A DNA stretch of 64,000 bases from JAPOVO01 sp026708165 (GTDB lineage Bacteria > Chloroflexota > UBA11872 > VXNJ01): the NCBI GenBank assembly GCA_965208775.1, contig OZ242360.1:2666001-2730000 (forward strand), read 5' to 3'. Shown here in pieces: positions 61,614 through 64,000 of this stretch. Position 1 is the first letter of the stretch. The number at the start of each line of letters is the position of its first letter. Position numbers and translations under genes: made by a program. The notes below the pieces were generated by a model that worked only from the letters and a program-made list of their open reading frames with translations, did no database searches and was not told where the DNA came from.

Positions 61614-62579
61614 ATGGCACGCAAGGCACCGGAAAAGTGCCACCGCAAGGGCATGTCGCTTGAGGACCTGTTCGACCGGTTTCCCGACGATGCCGCTGCC
61701 GGGAAGTGGTTCGTTGAAGCCCGCTGGCCGGACGGGATCCGCTGTGCTCACTGCGAAGGCTCGAACGTAGCCCGCTCCACGCACCCGACGATGCCAAATC
61801 ACTGCCGCGACTGCCGGAAGTTCTTCTCGGCCAAAACGAAGACGGTCATGCACTCTTCGAAGATCGGCTACCGCAAATGGACATTGGCGATCTACATCCT
61901 GACGACCAACATCAAAGGCGAGTCCAGCGTCAAGCTACGCCGCGATGTCGGCCTGAAGACCCAGCGGGCCGCGTGACACTTGGCCCACCGAATTCGCAAA
62001 GCTTGGCAGTCCGAAGGCGGCATGTTCGCTGGCCCGTTCGAGGCCGATGAATTGTTCGTGGGAGGTAAGGAACGCAACAAGCACGTCGGTCAGTCGGTAA
62101 GCGGCTGAACGCCGGACGTGGCACAGTCGGCAAAACGGCCGTCGCGGGCGTGAAGGATCGCCCTACGAACCGCATAGCGGCCAAACCCGTGGACGCCACG
62201 GACGCTACAGGGATTTGTCGTAGAGCCAACAGAACCGACGGCAACCGTCTACACGGAAGGCGCTCGCGCGTACGATGGACTGCCAAAACTCCGCGAAGCC
62301 GTACGACACAGCGTCGGAGAGTACGTGCGCGAGATGGCCCACACGAATGGGATTGAGTCCTTGTGGGCAATGTTCAAGCGTGGCTACGTCGGCACGTTCC
62401 ACAAGCTGAGCGAGAAGCACTTGGACCGCTACGTAGCCGAATTCGCCGGTCGGCACAATCAGCGCCCGCTCGACACGATTGACCAAATGACCGCGATGGT
62501 TCGCGGCATGGACGGCAAGCGGCTCCGCTACGTAGACCTCATAGGACCGCCGGAGAGGCGACAGCCCAAGATGTTGTAG
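61614..62579 (+). pseudogene. IS1595-family transposase with premature TGA and frameshift
   Basis: ATG 61614: a zinc-ribbon N-terminus (CAHC..NVAR...NHCRDCRKFFSAKTKTVMHSSK), then IYILTTNIKGESSVKLRRDVGL. TGA at 61974 replaces a Trp (next residues HLAHRIRKAWQSEG, GPFEADELFVGGKERNKHVG). After another stop the frame changes, resuming AHTNGIESLWAMFKRGYVGTFHKLSEKHLDRYVAEFAGRHNQRP to the end. A DDE transposase inactivated by at least three lesions. It is related to the remnant at 34790-35629 but not the same copy. Confidence 0.88.
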
Positions 62580-62621
62580 GCGGGCATTGCCACAACACCA
62601 TATGCTGTAGCCCGGACGCAA

Positions 62622-62652
62622 AACACGCTAGCCCGAATCGGGCTAGCGTGTT
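62622..62652. terminator. Strong hairpin with 15-bp perfect stem
   Basis: AACACGCTAGCCCGA, one base, TCGGGCTAGCGTGTT, followed by AATTTCTTT. The stem and T-rich tail suit a rho-independent terminator for plus-strand transcription leaving the IS1595 remnant. Confidence 0.75.
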
Positions 62653-62662
62653 AATTTCTTTA

Positions 62663-62685
62663 CAGAGGCGTCGCAAGCGCCTCTG
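62663..62685. terminator. Second hairpin CAGAGGCG-loop-CGCCTCTG
   Basis: 8-bp perfect stem with a 7-base loop, 10 bp after the first hairpin. AACATCTTGG just beyond it is the inverse complement of CCAAGATGTT near 62565 at the end of the transposase, so nested hairpins are possible. Confidence 0.5.
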
Positions 62686-62780
62686 AACATCTTGGCTTCA
62701 TGCGAAGGAAACCACAACAGGCCGGATTTTATCGGCCCTCCGCGCGGAGCCGCAAGTCCGCACGAGCGGAGGGAGGACGT

Positions 62781-62952
62781 CATGAAAGACGCCTACGAAT
62801 CTCAGGATCCAAAGGCCGAGGTCCCGAAAGTCGACCGTGACCAGAAGGATCCGGAAAAGACGATCCATGTGCCGGCGCACTGGCGACGACCGCCGCGTCG
62901 GGGAGCGAAGGCGACACCACCGAAGCGATTCAGAGTTCGCCTGCACGGCTAA
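62781..62952 (+). CDS. Small basic protein (56 aa)
   Basis: ATG with GGAGGGAGGA upstream, a very strong site. Charged N-terminal half (DAYESQDPKAEVPKVDRDQKD) and basic C-terminal half (HWRRPPRRGAKATPPKRFRVR). No family. Ends 34 bp before the next frame. Confidence 0.55.
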
Positions 62953-62986
62953 GCGAGTTCGCCTACAAGAACGGGAGGTAACAACC

Positions 62987-63463
62987 ATCTATTTCGACGA
63001 TGTAGCGTTCGCAAGGTTGCGAGAAACGATGCGCCAGGTGGCCATTGCCCAAAAGGCTGCTGCGATACATTTTGAGCAAATACGTCGATTCCAGGAGCTG
63101 CATGCCGGTACGGTCAGAGAAGCCGTCGAGACCGTCTCAAGAGCGATAGATTCGAAGGGACTGTCGCTCACTCTTGAGCGACTCGGTAACGTTGCGACAC
63201 CAGTGAACAAGCAACTCATGAACGCGGAAGTAGCGAAGGCCTCGCAACAACTAGCCATCGCGGCGGCATCGAGGCAGCATGCCGCTCCAATTTGCTATGC
63301 GCCATCACCCGATCGCCAAAGGAGACTCGCCGATCTAGAACGCCGTATCGATCAGTTGGAACGAAAAGAGTCTGCGGCTCCAAATCGAGGTTCTAGCTCG
63401 CCCAGAGGCCCCGGGAAGCAACGGCGAATCGGATTTCTAGCAGACCGGAGCGAGGATGACTGA
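62987..63463 (+). CDS. Hypothetical helical protein, start unclear (about 158 aa)
   Basis: Protein-like from IYFDDVAFARLRETMRQVAIAQ to a basic C-terminus; helices with coiled-coil character (DRQRRLADLERRIDQLERKE) near the end. GGGAGG at 62973 is ideally placed for initiation at 62987, but that codon is ATC. The next in-frame ATG is 63029 and a GTG far upstream overlaps the previous gene. Either an unusual start, a point change of ATG to ATC, or use of 63029. Confidence 0.5.
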   Translation: MYFDDVAFARLRETMRQVAIAQKAAAIHFEQIRRFQELHAGTVREAVETVSRAIDSKGLSLTLERLGNVATPVNKQLMNAEVAKASQQLAIAAASRQHAAPICYAPSPDRQRRLADLERRIDQLERKESAAPNRGSSSPRGPGKQRRIGFLADRSEDD

Positions 63464-63501
63464 GTTCGGCCGTGCGCCTCTTGAGAAGCGGGACGGCAGT
63501 C

Positions 63502-63708
63502 ATGGGTGATAAAGAGGAAGAGCATGAGGGTGTGCGTTGGCGACCCAACGTCTTGTTGCTCATGCTCCTGGCCTACGGCTCGGTGATAGGCCTTTTCGTA
63601 GGGCTGGTGCTATCGGGGCTAGGGGCGATGGAAGCGTATAACCTAGTCAGCGTTCCGTTCGTGGCCTTGATCGGCGGGACGCTTGCGGTAGTCAAAGACC
63701 TGCTCTAG
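63502..63708 (+). CDS. Small two-helix membrane protein, holin-like in form (68 aa)
   Basis: ATG 63502 begins with an acidic segment (GDKEEEHEGVRW), then helices ~16-36 (VLLLMLLAYGSVIGLFVGLVLSG) and ~42-60 (NLVSVPFVALIGGTLAVV) and KDLL. Length and layout fit a small holin or anchor, and phage-type neighbours nearby agree, but there is no lysin gene. Confidence 0.6.
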   Translation: MGDKEEEHEGVRWRPNVLLLMLLAYGSVIGLFVGLVLSGLGAMEAYNLVSVPFVALIGGTLAVVKDLL

Positions 63709-63774
63709 CCCCAACAGACCTTCACTACAAATGCAAGGGAACTATATACGTGTGTACCCCAAGGGGCGGGGAGG

Positions 63775-63987
63775 CTAGTCTTGGCTAAAGCATTTCGGGC
63801 ATTTGTAGAGATATCGTGCCTCAGCGCGGTTTGCGTAGGCGACAAGAAATCCGAAGGAGATATCGTTGTCACATTGCACCCTGACTCGCCGTCCATGGTC
63901 GCTGCTTTCGCAAACCGCTAAATGCAAACTGTCTTTGCTACTTGGAGCGATGGATTTAACGTAGCGCCCGGCTAGCCTAACTTTCAC
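63775..63987 (-). CDS. Small protein ending in CPKC (70 aa)
   Basis: GTG at 63987. Beta-type sequence KVRLAGRYVKSIAPSSKDSLHLAVCESSDHGRRVRVQCDND..., with Cys at ~31, ~44, and CPKC at ~62-65, so a zinc ribbon is possible. The window ends 13 bp upstream, so the promoter is not visible. Confidence 0.45.
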   Translation of the reverse strand: MKVRLAGRYVKSIAPSSKDSLHLAVCESSDHGRRVRVQCDNDISFGFLVAYANRAEARYLYKCPKCFSQD

Positions 63988-64000
63988 GCCTTCGTTTAGT

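Overview
The window is high-GC bacterial DNA (about 60% G+C by eye). The mix of secreted proteins suggests a free-living or host-associated member of the Chloroflexota (SAR202, Dehalococcoidia or Caldilinea-like, possibly sponge-associated): plant-type leucine-rich repeats, Calx-beta and propeller-like modules, TP-rich lipoproteins, FGYP...QYF domains and YARVS-type serine recombinases. This is inference from family resemblance; there is no rRNA or other marker gene here, and I found no tRNA. Many genes start with GTG or TTG and many are very short.

Region 1 (1-12.3 kb) is built around a soluble histidine kinase/response regulator fusion (6089-8461). Its flanks carry two copies, in inverted orientation, of a ~262-bp sequence (5724-5985 and 8638-8902). 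Each copy has a tandem AGTTATC pair spaced 11 bp, the spacing bound by OmpR/PhoB-type regulators like the one at the end of the kinase, followed by a TATACT box pointing away from the kinase gene. The leftward arm is a chain of tiny genes (zinc ribbons, one-helix membrane peptides, a Cys/His protein), several with start and stop codons overlapping, ending in a secreted protein and then a large membrane protein cut by the window edge. The rightward arm begins with a secreted protein sharing a domain with the leftward one, followed by a membrane mini-protein, a small basic protein and a Gly/Pro-rich secreted protein.

Region 2 (12.3-26.3 kb) has a hydrolase and a decayed serine recombinase, then a second locus with a paralogous kinase/regulator fusion (22641-25031). 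Divergent to it run two large secreted repeat proteins, a TP-rich lipoprotein and a four-helix membrane protein; on its other side lies a homologue of the four-helix protein carrying an in-frame TAG.

Region 3 (26.5-52.4 kb) is an accessory island with many broken genes. Intact or nearly intact members include an ATPase-PIN pair, an FRG-domain protein, two TIR-domain proteins, an HNH endonuclease, a PD-(D/E)XK-like protein, a three-gene operon of unknown function, and small HTH and zinc-finger genes present in several copies. Broken members include DUF2971-like, ankyrin, HsdS, YgjP-like metallopeptidase and S8-associated-like genes, IS21, IS1595 and IS3 remnants, and remnants of a type I-E-like CRISPR array split around a substrate-binding lipoprotein gene. 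The content looks like a defence island under rapid turnover.

Region 4 (52.4-64 kb) holds a DUF4268 protein, a coupled operon of ParB-methyltransferase, a Cys-rich protein and a large helical protein of unknown role, a RES/Xre-type toxin-antitoxin pair, several mini-genes, a second broken IS1595 element and short membrane proteins.
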